Assembly: GCA_001692895.1 (NCBI GenBank)
Contig: KV748266.1
Coordinates: forward strand, 186,001 to 250,000
Direction: 5' to 3'
DNA length: 64,000 bases
From: Cenococcum geophilum 1.58
Taxonomy: Eukaryota; Ascomycota; Dothideomycetes; Gloniales; Gloniaceae
Both the position numbers and the translations under genes were made by a program. Position 1 is the first letter of the stretch, and every line of letters starts with the position of its first letter. The notes under the pieces were generated by a model that was given only the letters and a program-made list of their open reading frames with translations, made no database searches and was not told the origin of the DNA. This document shows positions 12,666 to 24,012 of the stretch, one piece after another.

Positions 12666-12949
12666 CAAGATATACGGCAATCTGCTATAATTTGCCCTAA
12701 GTAGGCTAGTAATAGGTCTAAGCTCCCTAGCAGAACCTTAAAATCTCCCCCTTTACTCCTCTATTTTATTAACTATATCCATACTAGCAAATATATGATT
12801 TAAAAGTGTTATACTTTATCTTTATATCTTTATTAACTTCTTTAACTTCTTCTATGTTAGTTATACTAAAGGTTTACTAACCTCTACTATCCTAAAAGAA
12901 TATAACTATAGCTTTTAAAAAGAATAAGGTATAGACTACCCTCTATATA

Positions 12950-15297
12950 ACTGCTCGAAATACTAATATATACCTGCCACTAAGGTAAAGGCAAAAGAAA
13001 TAGCACTGCTAGTATGAGAAGAATCTAGAAACGCATACGCGAACGGCAGTCGGGCTAAAGTACTATAAATAGTACATGCACGGTAGCATGCAGCTAACTT
13101 TAGCAGACGGCTATATATAGCGATAGAGTATCCAGGGATGGCATCCTAAAACGTTAGTTAGATATGAATAGCGATTCTAAAGAAGATAAAGGCTTAATAC
13201 CCCAGGGAAGAGCGTATTGTTAATAACTCCAGCAGAGTTTAGACGAAGAATCTTTAGATCTATATATACAGAATTCAACTATGGTATCTATTACATAGAC
13301 TCTATTCCTTTACACCCGCTTACGCTTTAATAGCGGTTATAAGTCTTAAATCGCCCCAATAAGCGGCTCTAATACTACCGTCCCTTTACTAAAGAGTTTA
13401 TCTCTAGTGCCGAAGATAACTCTATAGCCGAGTCGTTTTACACGGCGCCTATACGCAGTAATAAACCGTAGAAGTCTTAATATGGTATATATACAGTTAA
13501 AAGATAGTAAGGAATAAAACGTGGCAGTAAACCTAAATTAAAACTTATGGATAAACTAATATTAAAAGCTGCTGTGCGCTTCTTTTTAATGTTTATAATG
13601 TCGGGCAAGGCTCCTAAAGGTCTTTCTCTTACGCTATAGCCGGAAGGGAACGTAAAGACTCTAGAAAAGACGATGGACTTAGTATAGGATAAAGCAGTAG
13701 AGTATAATAGGGTTTCTAAAGGCAACGGTTCTAGCGAGGCTATATAAAAACCGTCGCTATTAATGTATTACATAGTAAGCTACCTCTTATTACTTCTATA
13801 TATACTAATATAAAATAGATATATAATAGCATTAGCCAGTTCCAGTCTTACCTATTAAGACGTATACAAGATTGCGTAAAGGCTAAGTACTTATTTAGAA
13901 AGCTCTCTAAGCAGGAAATAATTGCTAAAGTAGAAGAGCTACTCTATATAGATAACTTTTAATACTTTAAAATAGTACGCATAGCTACACTACCTTAGCA
14001 CTCTCCTAACTATTTATAGGGCGAGTAATCCCGCTTTATAGCACCGGTTATTATAGTCAGTCTCTCCAAGTTATTCTTTAAAAAAAGGTGGCAATTTAGG
14101 TTCGGTATAGATACGCAGCACTTTCTGCGCCCAATTAGCCCCGGGGCTGTTATACTAATTTATGTAATAATCCGCCACGTTATTAATAAATAGAAAAGTG
14201 GTAGTTTTACCTAATAAAAGCTTAAAGCAGGTGCCAATGTTAATAGTAATTTATTCTTTCTCTACCCTCGTTCTAACTACCTAGGCTACGCCGTAACTAA
14301 CTCTAATATTAGCCATATGGGAACGGACAAAGGCTATATAGGCGGATCAGTTAACAGAGCGCTAAAACCGGATTTTAGGGCTTCTGCGACAGGGCGTCTT
14401 AAAAAGACATTAAGTAACTATATATAGCAACGACCCTGCTGCACGAGCAATTCCAAATCCATTTAAATATAGTCTTAATGATCTTTCTAACCTGGATTCC
14501 GACTATAACGCAGGATTTGATAAGTAGCGCTTTAATATACTTCCACTAGTATATAACTACTTATAATAACAGTTCTGGACTAATACTTATATCTAGGTAC
14601 TTAACGCGTCCCTTTCCTTAAACCTAGACACCTCCCGCCCTTCCGGCACTGTTACTCAGCCTAATATACCCCACGATATATCGCCTAATCAGACCAACTA
14701 TAGTACCAATTACTAAGGCGGTAGGCCTAACGATGTCAGCGACCCTAATAGCGGTATAGATAGCGGGACTAATACAAATAAGTGTTGTGACGGATATAGT
14801 GGAGTTAATACAGATAAAGATGGCGATGCGGATAATGGAATAGATATAGCTCTAGGTGGAAATATGGATAATTAGAATAGTGCGAGAAAAGGGGGCAATG
14901 AATATAATGGAGTGGATATAGGCAATAATGCTAGCGTAAATAGTGGAGAAGATATAGACAAGGATAGTGGCGCTGGCAATAATTTCGGAAATAGTACCTA
15001 TAAGCTTATCTTTAAAGGTATAAAATCGCGGAATCGGAAACGTACTATTAATATACTATATCGCTGGAATTACGAACAGTTAATAGCTGCAGTTAAGCTA
15101 TTTAGAAAGACGCTTGGGGCTAAACCCAATATAAGTCTTTAGTATACTATTGGAAAAGGGGTTAAGTCTATACTATTTAATAATAAGGATTTAGATATCT
15201 TTAGAACGAGGGTAAAGGAGGGGCTAGGCAAGGCAAATGCTTTATAGTCTGTAATAGGTTTAGAGGAGTAGCTATTTTATATAGTAGTTATAATATA
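12950..15297 (+). pseudogene. Relic of a large protein with an Asn/Asp/Gly-rich linker, not recognised
   Basis: Coding character on + is traceable from about 12970 (KVKAKEIALLV), through a helical part near 13495-13735 (GSKPKLKLMDKLILKAAVRF), a segment around 14210-14620 (WERTKAI; NDPAARAIPNPFKYSLNDLS), and a low-complexity Asn/Asp/Gly/Ser linker at 14640-14990. A conserved-looking basic end follows (YKLIFKGIKSRNRKRTINIL and ending near 15297). The reading frame is open from 14912 to 15142 only because RIP spared it. The same frame continues on both sides, so the full relic is longer. The acidic linker followed by a basic domain would suit a regulator or a DNA-binding factor, but I recognise no family. 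It could also be two adjacent genes. Confidence 0.35.
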
Positions 15298-15318
15298 AAT
15301 ATATTTTTAAAGGCATAT

Positions 15319-15365
15319 TATAGCAATCTATAGCAATCTGTGGCAATCTATAGCAATCTATAGCA
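15319..15365. repeat. Short tandem array of a 12-bp unit (TATAGCAATC)
   Basis: Four to five copies of (C)TATAGCAATCTG-like units, including one TGTGGCAATC copy. The ancestral unit was probably TGGCAATC, a relative of the CGGCAATCT motif found elsewhere in the window. It directly abuts the 9-bp array. Confidence 0.8.
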
Positions 15366-15567
15366 GTATATTATAATTTATACAGTTTGTATAGTTTATA
15401 CAGTTTGTATAATTTGTATAGTTTGTACAATTTATACAGTTCGTATAATTTATACAGTTCGTACAGTTTATACAGTTTGTACAGTTCGTATAGTTCGTAC
15501 AGTTCGTACAGTTCGTACAGTTCGTACGGTTTGTATAGTTCGTACAGTTTGTATAGTTTACGCGCTA
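15366..15567. repeat. Minisatellite of a 9-bp unit (TTGTACAGT)
   Basis: About 22 copies of TT[GA]TA[CT]AGT or TTCGTACAGT-like 9-bp units. Translated, it gives a Tyr-Ser-Leu/Ser repeat, so the open frame at 15387-15578 is an artefact of the 9-bp period. Unit variants are interspersed and differ mainly by C/T and G/A changes. Confidence 0.9.
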
Positions 15568-15624
15568 TTTATTTATAGGGTAGCAAAAAGCTAGTATTAG
15601 TTTGGTAGTTGAGCGTTTTGCTGT

Positions 15625-15760
15625 AATTTGCTATTAGATACTGCAAACTTGTTATAAAACGCGCGGTTTGCTATTAAATGCTGCAAACTTATTGCAAAAC
15701 GCACGGTTTGCTATTAGGGTGCTGCAAACTTGTTACAAAACGCACGGTTTGCATAATTCG
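15625..15760. repeat. Tandem array of a 40-bp unit, about 3.5 copies
   Basis: Units carry GCACGGTTTGCTATTA and CTGCAAACTTGTTACAAAAC, with unit starts near 15621, 15661, 15701 and 15742. It is followed by a GC-richer inverted motif, GTTTGCGGCAATTTGCCGCA, at about 15796-15815. TTTGC/GGCAA motifs tie it to the other arrays in this half of the window. It ends just before a Gypsy relic. Confidence 0.8.
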
Positions 15761-16424
15761 CTAACGACCATATCCACCTGCCGCAACCGTACAGTTTGCG
15801 GCAATTTGCCGCAAACCGCAACAACCAGCCCAAAAAAAAATTTCCTGATGTAGACTACTACCTAGCTATTAACTAAGGCCTTTATTAAATTAAGGTATAA
15901 GCTAAGCAGTATAAAGCTAGAAGCTCTTTAAACTAAACTATAAGCTCTATAAGAATGGCTTATAGTACCCTAGTATAATCTATAACTCCTATATCTCCTA
16001 CTATATAGCCTATTGTTAATCTCGTAACTAGTTATATAGCTAGTCCTACTACGGGCCTAGTATATACTTAGCCTATATATAGCAACTCCTATAAATAAGC
16101 CCATAGTAATTAAAAAGCTTACTTTTTATATAGCTAGAAAGACTACTTTATAAAGGACTACCTAATAGCGGTAAAGATAAATAAGGTTTTATTAATTTAG
16201 AAGAATAGTATAAAATTAAAAAAAGAGGAACCTTAAAGGAAGACTCCTCTTTAGGGTTAAAAGGGATTAAAATATTATATATTAGTCTAGTATATATTAG
16301 TCTAGGTCGGCTAATTAGTAGAAAAAGCTATACTATCCCTTATACTTTATTCTATAATAAATATTAAGTTTTAACCTGTAACCGACTACCGGACCTTATA
16401 TATTACCCTGTTTTACCTGCGTCA

Positions 16425-16575
16425 GCACTACCCTTATATGTCTTAAATACGTTGGAAATAAGTTATAGGCTTTAGAGTTCAGGGTCTACTTTTATGTATT
16501 TATATCACTTGATTTCCATAGATTTACAATAAAGTCGCTTGTTTAATTCCTATACACTATAAAAGCTTACATAAC
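16425..16575. repeat. LTR-like short repeat, copy 1
   Basis: About 150 bp here match 42915-43090 in the same orientation, including TAGATTTA, AATAAAGTCG or a variant, TTTAATTCC and ending near CTACACTACAAAAGCTTA. Both copies interrupt Gypsy gag or post-gag sequence. An AATAAA-like signal followed by a C/A-rich end is what the 3' part of an LTR often looks like, so a solo LTR or LTR fragment is my best reading. Confidence 0.5.
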
Positions 16576-19500
16576 CTCTGCTTTAGCTAACTTAAAAATA
16601 AATGCTTTTGCCTTAATTAATATAAAGTGCGTTATAAAACTAGCTAACTTTTTAAATAACTGCCTAAACTAATTATTATTTAAGGGTATAACGGATAAAT
16701 AGAGCTACCTATTATAACTATCTTGCGGATTTACCTCCATATTAATAAATAAAGGTAATATAATACCCCCTTTCTTATTATAAACCTTAAAAATTATAAT
16801 ATAATCTTANAAAGAAAATGGCTAGCCTATTTAGGCTTATAGCTTAATATATAGAATAAACAGCTTATCTAGCCTAAAACTATACGCCTAATACCTTCNT
16901 TTATAAAAGAAATNAGNATTATAATAGAGAACTTTATATAGCNNTANATAAATATAATTTATTAGGCTAATACTATATAAAGGCACTAGGCTTTTAAAAA
17001 AGATATATAGCTTAATCCATAACAGATCTATATACTATACCGCCTCTAGACTACCTATATTATACTACCTATACTAAAAATTAAAGAAGTTAGTAATAAG
17101 CTAGCTAAGCTCCCTATAGAGAGCTTAGGCCCTATATAGCTATAAAGAATAGTAAGGGATATTAGACGCTATGCTAAACTAATAAATTAAAGGGATAACT
17201 TCTAAAAGATAAAGTAGAAGCTAAACTATAAAGTATAGTCTAGTAAATGGCTATAAGGAAACCTACGGACCTCCTACTAGTTAATATTTACTATATTAGC
17301 GCCGTAAAATTATACTAAAACTTAGTCTAGCCTAATATTATTACTTCTATAACTAGCTTATATAAAATTAACTAAATATATAAGAAAAAGAAAAGTAGAC
17401 TTAGTAAATAGGAAGGCGAGCTTATAGATAAGAAGCTAGTAGAATAGAAACTACTTTATTAATACTAAAAGTTTAAAGATATATTTTCTAAGGTAGCGTT
17501 TAATAGACTCCCACCTTACTAACCATATAACTATAAAATTGAGATTAAGCTAGATAAGGAAAATGCCCTTAGCTTTAGCCCCCTTTACTAGTAGTCTACT
17601 CCTTAATTATAGGCTATAAAATAATACCTTATTAATAACCTAAATAAGGGCTTTATTAAGCCTAGTTAAGCCCTTTTTAACTTACCTATTCTCTTTATTA
17701 AAACCCTAAATAGAGGACTCTGTTTTTATATTAATTACTATAAATTAAATAATATAACCCGTAAGGACCGCTATTTACTACTCCTATTTAATAAGACACT
17801 AGCCTAAATAAGTAGAGCTAAGGTATTTTTAAAGTTTAATATCCACTAGGCCTTCTACTAAATTAGAATAAACCCTAGCTCTAAGAATTTTACTATATTT
17901 TAAACCTATTATAGAACGTATAAATATAAGGTACTACCATTTAGGCTAACTAATGGAGGGGCTACGTACTAGGGGTATATAAATAATATACCTTTTAACT
18001 ACCTTAATNACTTCTATACGGCCTACCTAGATAATATTATAATCTACTTTAAGAATAATCTAAAATATAAGGAGTACGTCTATAAAGTTCTCTAATAACT
18101 TTATAAGGCTAGCCTCTAGGCTAATATTAAGAAGTTAAAGTTTAGTATTAAATATATAAAGTACTTNGGGTTTATTATTAATATAAATAGAATTAAAACT
18201 AACCTAAAAAAACGGCTGTAATTATCTAGTAGGCACCCCTATAGACCGAAAAGGGAGTATAATTATTTCTAGGTTTCTATAACTTCTACTAACGCTTTAT
18301 TAAGGACTATAGCAANATTACTAGACCCCTTAATTGCCTTACCTATAAAGAGTAGCCCTTTTACTTTAATACTATATATAGGTAGGCTTTTAATAAGCTT
18401 AAGAAATAACTAGTCTCTACTCTCTTATTTACCCACTTTAACCTAAAACGGCCCTTAGATGGTATTATAGCTAGTATTTATTCCTAAAAGTAGACGGATA
18501 GAAAATAGGACCCTATTACTTACTATTTAAAGACTATAATAAACGCTAAGCTAAACTACCTAATTTATAATAAAGAAATGCTAGCTATTATCTCTAGCTT
18601 TTAGTATAGCGAGTATAGTTAAAATGAACCCCTAAGCCTATTTAGTTAGTTTTTAATTATAAGGCCTTTGAATATAGTAGGTACGCTAAATAGATATTCT
18701 ATTTTAGTTTAACTTCCTAATTATATATAGGCTAGGCGCTACTAACTATATAAATATACTTATAAGATATAAATAGGACCTAGATAAATAGGTAGCTATA
18801 AAGATCTTATTATAGAGCTAAACGCTACTATAACTAGAGTACCTTAACCCTTAGATATAGGTAGAACTAAGTATATAATGTTTAGAAGCTAAAATATACC
18901 CTATTAACTCTATAGAACTTAACCTTATTAATAAGCTACTATAGGTAAACTATACAACCCCTTCTCCATAGGAGTGCCGTAAAAAGGTAAAGAATACTAC
19001 TAGCCTATAGTCCCTTAAAAATAGACTGCTTAAGTATTAGGTATAGCTAGTAGTAGTANAGAAATAGAATTTATAGACTTAGCTTATTACTAAAGTATAT
19101 ACCTAGGTCTTTATAGCCTATTTTATAAAACAATAGGACCTATAAGATTATTAGTAACCGTTACTATTAGCCTAGAATAGCTATAAATATTAACCGTTAT
19201 ATAGAGAACTGTAATAGTTACTATAAGCTTATAATTCTATAAGATAAAACCTTAGGATTATTAAAACCCCTCTTAATACCTAATCACCCCTAGTAATATA
19301 TCTTTATAGACTTTTATAAGCTACTTATAGACCGTAACGGATATAATATAGTTATAATCCTAGTTAACTACTTTAGTAAACACTCGTTCTTAATTCCCTA
19401 TTATAAAAATATTAATACTAAAGAGGTAGCCTAACTATATATTTACTACGTCTACTAAATTTATAAACTACTAGATACTATTATATATAATTATAGGCTG

Positions 19501-20502
19501 TAGTTTATATCAGCCTTCTAGAATAAGTTTACCTAGATTTTAGGTATTAAGCTAAAGCTTTTTATAGCATACTACTCCTAAATAGATGGTTAAATAGAAA
19601 TTATAAACTAATACCTAGACTAGAGGCTCCGGCCCTTTATTAACTATTTTTAAGATAATTAGGTTAAACTACTACCCCTTATAAACTATACCTAGGCAAC
19701 CCTACCCTATAACTTTACTAGATTTGCCCATATTTAACTAGAAATTAGCTATTTGCCCTATACTAGCTTTAACTAAAAAGACTAAAAGAACCCTAGACTA
19801 TACGCGAAAAACTATTTTATAAGCAAGCCTAGTAGCACGTTAAGCGCTTAGAAGAAGCCTAGATAGTAGCCTATATAACTCTAAAAAAGGCCTAAAAATT
19901 AATAAAATAGTAGATAAATAAATATAGGCGCAAGCCTAACTTTACTATAGGTAATATAGTTTAGGTTATAATAAAGAACTAGGGGGTAGAACAACCTAGC
20001 TATAACCTAGACTATTAGATATTAGGACTATATAAGGTCCTTAAAAAGAAAGGCAACTTATATAAGGTAAAACTCTTAGATTTAATAAAGCTTTACCCTG
20101 TTTTCTTACTAAATAAGCTATAAAAAGCTATAGATAACCTATTACCTAAATAAAAGAATAAACCCCCCCTACTAATTTAAGTTAATAGCGACAATAAATA
20201 GAAAATTAAAGAAATACTAGCTTATAAACTAGTAAGGAGAATACTAAAATACCGCGTTAATTAGAAAGGCTATAATCTAAATCCTACCTAGTACTCTATA
20301 TAGAACTTTATTAGCAGTCCTTATAAGCTTTAAAAATTCTATAGCTATTACCCTAATAAACTAGAACCCTTAAAGCACCTAAATAAGTAGATAGAGTGCT
20401 AGTATAGCGAAGATAATAAGCTATTAGAAGAATATAAGGATAAGAACGCCCTATAGGAGTAATATAGATATATAAAGCCTAAGGGTAGGCTTTATTAAGG
20501 GG

Positions 20503-20790
20503 GAGGGGATAATATTACGGCACTAGCAGAAAATGGTAGAACTTAGTTAGTAGAACTTAGTAGAACTTTATAGTCCTTTATACTAGCAAGTTGCTATAAA
20601 CTACTATATATTATAATTATATAATATAAAGATCTTATAAAATATTAAGCGGTGCTAATTTATTTTCCTTTCCTTTCTCTAGCTTTAAATCCTTATTTAT
20701 AGATAATTTAACTATATAGGCTTATATACATCCCCCTTATTATACTTATACCTTAATTAACTAAGGCGCTAATATTATTAACTCTTAATT
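20503..20790 (+). repeat. Probable 3' LTR of the 15849-20502 Gypsy relic
   Basis: It follows the purine-rich tract and begins TATTACGGCAC, consistent with an LTR starting TG...ACGG after a G-to-A change. The far end is uncertain (around 20780-20790, near GGCGCTAATATTA). There is no 5' partner in the window to confirm its length. Confidence 0.4.
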
Positions 20791-20859
20791 ATTATTTAAT
20801 ACGGTCCTAAATAAGGTTTATAAAGACTAATCCCATTAATATTAGGTATAAAACCCCTT

Positions 20860-21125
20860 AAGGAAGATATAAGAGGTAATATAGTATATACCCCTCTAGG
20901 TAGTATATCTATACTATATTAATGGGAGGAAAAATACTATTAGGTTATTACTCTAAGAGTCCTATAAAGGAGTATCCTAATTATTTATCCTACTTTATTT
21001 ACCCTTTATATTATTATTAATTGCTATTAAATATTATTACTTACCTATCCCTAGCTTTTTATTACTTTATATATATATCCGCGTTGCTAATAGTCTTCCT
21101 ACTTATAGCTAAATAACTCTCCCTA
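20860..21125. repeat. Dispersed repeat, inverted partner at about 33700-33975
   Basis: The stretch from ATAAAACCCCTTAAGGAAGAT to about CTTATAGCTAAATAACT matches the reverse complement of about 33700-33975 over some 265 bp, with mainly C/T and G/A differences and small length changes. The partner lies just downstream of a G-rich tract, so the family may be an LTR. Here it is isolated between an LTR and a gag fragment. Confidence 0.6.
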
Positions 21126-21429
21126 TTTTAATAATCCTTCTTTACCTCTATTTCTTATCTTTCTATATTTAATAGCGCCCTTAACCTAATATTACGGTAT
21201 AAGGGTATACTAAGCCCCTATAGCTGGGTACCTATACTATAATATATATTATAATATATTAGATAGGTTAAGATATAAAGGAGTAAAAGTTAGTTTAGAT
21301 AAGAGGTTTATTATTATAGGCCTTTTACCTATAAGATATATACGGTTTAGCTATATAAATAGGTACTATATAGTATATATTACTATTACTATATAATAAA
21401 AGGAGGAGGGAATTACTACTATAGGTTAA

Positions 21430-22241
21430 TGCTGTAATTTAAGTATACTAGATATATATATAAAGATATAGTAGTTGTATTTATAGGCCTTTATTAGGGC
21501 TTAACCTCTTAATAAAAAAACTTTCCGTACTACTACTATATCGTAGCATTAGCGCTATATAGCTATATGTATATCTCCGCGTTTACTCTAGTAGTTTATT
21601 AGTATAATTTTAATAAAACGTTAATAGTAGCTATTAAGTTCTTAAGCTTTACTATATAGATATATAAAGGCTAATTTTATAAAGTACTAAAAGCTTTAAT
21701 TATAGAATAAGCTTAAAGTTAATATAGACTATTCCCTATTACCCTAGTAAAAATAACCTATATCTTTAGCTATATTAGTAGAAATACTTAGATATACATA
21801 TATCCGCGATATACTTAAGACTTAGTAAACCCCCTTCTCTATAAAGAAAAGATAATTAACTACCTATATTCTATTTATAAGGACCCTTTAAGGTATAGAA
21901 TATTTACCTTAATTATAAAGGCCTAATAATAAAAATAATAGAGACCTTTTAGCCTTTAGACTTACTTTTTATACCTAGTTAACTAGGTCTAAATTTCTTA
22001 AAAAGACCTATAATTAAACCTCTTTAATAAGCTTACCTTAAATCTATAGTAATTTATACTACTAGTTTTTACTACTATATAGATATTAAAGAAACTTATA
22101 AATTACTACCTAGTTATTAACTAAGGCCTCTACTAAATTAAGGTATATACTAAGCGGTTTAAGGCTAAAAATCCCTTAAACTAGACTATAAGTAATATAA
22201 GAACAGCTTATAGTGCCTTAGTATAATCTATAACTTTTATA
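21430..22241 (+). mobile_element. Gag fragment of the same Gypsy family as 15849-20502
   Basis: About 140 bp at 22101-22241 match 15849-15985 in the same orientation and lie within gag just before the zinc knuckle. The coding-like stretch upstream of it (from about 21880, possibly from 21430) would be the earlier part of gag that the first copy has lost. It stops abruptly at 22241, next to a palindrome and the Helitron. It is a broken fragment, and RIP decay is heavy. The first copy could be the same element displaced by rearrangement, or a tandem neighbour sharing an LTR. Confidence 0.55.
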
Positions 22242-22253
22242 GTACTAGTTATA

Positions 22254-22346
22254 CGAGAATTCCATTAAATTTTCTAAGGAAAATTTCCAAATTACTGACT
22301 TATAGCCAGTAATTTGGTTCCTTGGGGAAATTTAACGGAATTCTCG
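22254..22346. repeat. 93-bp near-perfect palindrome (foldback or MITE-like)
   Basis: Left arm CGAGAATTCCATTAAATTTT... and right arm ...AAATTTAACGGAATTCTCG are inverted repeats of each other over about 42 bp, around a loop of a few bases (near ACTTATAGC). Arm mismatches are mostly C/T or G/A, plus a small indel. It sits exactly between the truncated Gypsy gag fragment and the 3' end region of the Helitron. It could be a tiny foldback element, or a structure linked to the Helitron terminus. Confidence 0.85.
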
Positions 22347-22356
22347 CGCTTACGGC

Positions 22357-22368
22357 GGGCTTTTGCCC
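22357..22368. other. Small hairpin, candidate Helitron 3' end structure
   Basis: GGGCTTTTGCCC is a perfect 4-bp stem with a TTTT loop. Helitrons typically carry a short GC-rich hairpin just inside their 3' end, and the Rep-helicase relic on the minus strand has its 3' end on this side. I could not identify a convincing CTRR terminus next to it. Confidence 0.35.
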
Positions 22369-22374
22369 TTCTAA

Positions 22375-22435
22375 ACTTAGTCTGCCCTACTACTACCCTA
22401 CTACTACCCTACTACCACCACTGCTGCCATACTAT
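22375..22435. repeat. Microsatellite-like CCCTACTAC repeats
   Basis: Several copies of CTACTACC(C)T are followed by ACCACCACTGCTGCC. It lies between the stop-codon region of the Helitron helicase relic and its presumed 3' end. Confidence 0.7.
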
Positions 22436-24012
22436 CCCCCCGCGTCTTAGCCCGTAACGGCTAGTAAAACCTTTAGATATATAATATTAGCAGTTATACT
22501 ATCCCTATCCTGCGGTAGTAATAGCGAGGGCCTATATATATCCGTTATTCTTAATAGTGTAATATATAGCTGCCTATGCGTAAAGACTAGTATACGTAAA
22601 TTAACCCTAATAAAGTTAAAAGACTGCCCTTATGACTTATTTACGGTTATAGCAAAGTATAGCCGGATTAGAAACTACCTTCTACTAATAATAAACGGCA
22701 GTTCCTCCTCTATAAAGGTAAGCTTAATATAAGGGATTAGCCGCAGCTACTTATAAAAGCTACCGCTAAGTATCCGAGCTTTAATATAGCGGCGGCTTAG
22801 GCGCGTAGTAACTATATAGGTGTCGTTATAGAGCCCTTTCTTAGGGTAGAGGTTCCATAAAAGGATTACGGGCGCGCCTACCTTTAGGGAAAGCTTTAAC
22901 GGTAGGCTGCTAGGGTTAAATATCTGTAAGAGCTCTACTAGTAGCAGTTCTATATAATTTTCTTCTCTATTTTACTCTATAGAGTCTATAAAATAAAAGG
23001 TGCTTAGGGAGCCGTAGAGCTATATAAGGATAGCCTCATTAATCTTAGCTATAGTGTTATTATAAATAGTTAGGATAGCGCGATTATGGAAGGTATTTAG
23101 GTTATAGTATACCCGCGTAAGTAGATATAGAGGGTATATATACCCGTAAAAGGATTCCTAGGACTAAAACTAGGCTATACTAGGTAGAATACTAACCCTA
23201 TTAGCTAGGGATATATTATAGGATAAGCTTCGCACCTAAGCGGCAAACTACTAACTTATCTCGCCCTAGCAGATATATATATTTAACCGTAGGAAGAGGA
23301 TACGGAAGGTAGGCTAGAGGAATAACCGCTATAGGCAAATACCTATAATAGCTGCGTGGTTCCCCTATAGGACAATAGGTAGTATTTAAGTAAAGTTACC
23401 ACCTAAGATAGTAGGGAGTTTGCTAAAGGTAGAGTTATTAAAATAGATGTTAGTAAGTATATAGTATATAGCTTTAAAGTAGTAGCGGTAATATATTAGC
23501 ACCTTATCCTAAATAAATAGAGAGGTATAGCGTAGAAGCTTAGCTAGATATAAGTTTTTAGAGATATTATAAGTAGACTTTTTATATAGATTAATAGGTA
23601 TCTAAAAATAGGAGTAGGCGGTACGGCTACTAGGTAGTAAAAGGGCTATAATACTAGAATAATCTTACTATATAAGTAGTAGTAGTGGTAAAGATAGTAA
23701 TAGAGAAACGTTTTACTAGTGCCTATAGGGCCCTAAAGGAAGAAGCGGGCCGTTTACGGATGTGTATCTATAGCGGCAATAATAGTATTAAAGCACGCTA
23801 CCTAATCCGCATTTAGCTGCTAGTATAGGTTAGTAAACTACCGTTCTTCCTTTATAGGGTTATATTATTATAGCTTAGCTATAAGAAGTGGGTTACTTCC
23901 CTTTATAATAATACCCTACTAATACTAGAACTAGGGCAGGCTATAATCTATAAGCGTTTTTTTAGTAATTAGTAAGTATCTAATAGATAAGGTATAGGCC
24001 GTAATTAAAATA

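Larger units (their letters stand above)
1..15840. mobile_element. Proposed large multi-gene DNA transposon (Plavaka type), borders unresolved
   Basis: This is a proposed grouping, not a demonstrated element. The stretch holds a recognisable Plavaka transposase relic on + (8557-11640). On - lie an SNF2-like helicase relic and at least three unrecognised gene relics; further unrecognised relics lie on +. A 75-bp array (2418-3455) and short arrays (15319-15760) are also present. TTGCC/GGCAA-type motifs occur near position 40, near 118-146, in the 75-bp array, around 7090-7310 and 12655-12700, and again at 15310-15810. Such subterminal and internal repeats would suit one long element. The left end may lie outside the window. 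On the right a Gypsy relic starts at about 15849. I could not find matching terminal inverted repeats or a target duplication. The alternative is several independent insertions side by side. Confidence 0.35.
15849..20790 (+). mobile_element. Ty3/Gypsy chromovirus relic, 5' part missing
   Basis: This is a fossil LTR retrotransposon on +. In order I see the end of gag with a decayed CCHC zinc knuckle (about 16110-16165), then a poorly readable stretch, and reverse transcriptase at about 17520-18200 with the TRKDRY-type segment typical of the family and a Y-L-D-[DN] catalytic motif near 18030. RNase H follows (about 18330-18760), integrase (about 19150-19800) and a chromodomain (about 20190-20400). 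A purine-rich tract (AAGGGGGAGGGGA) at 20480-20495 is followed by a probable 3' LTR start near 20503. The 5' LTR and the beginning of gag are absent. It is broken, with many tens of disabling changes of RIP type. A shorter piece of the same family follows at 21430-22241. Confidence 0.75.

Noticed and set aside
13477-13725. 82-codon open frame on -
   Set aside because: The plus strand is also nearly open here and has RIP-type stops at expected Gln codons, so the plus-strand relic is preferred.
15387-15578. Tyr-Ser-Leu repeat protein
   Set aside because: Product of the 9-bp minisatellite; no flanking coding signal.
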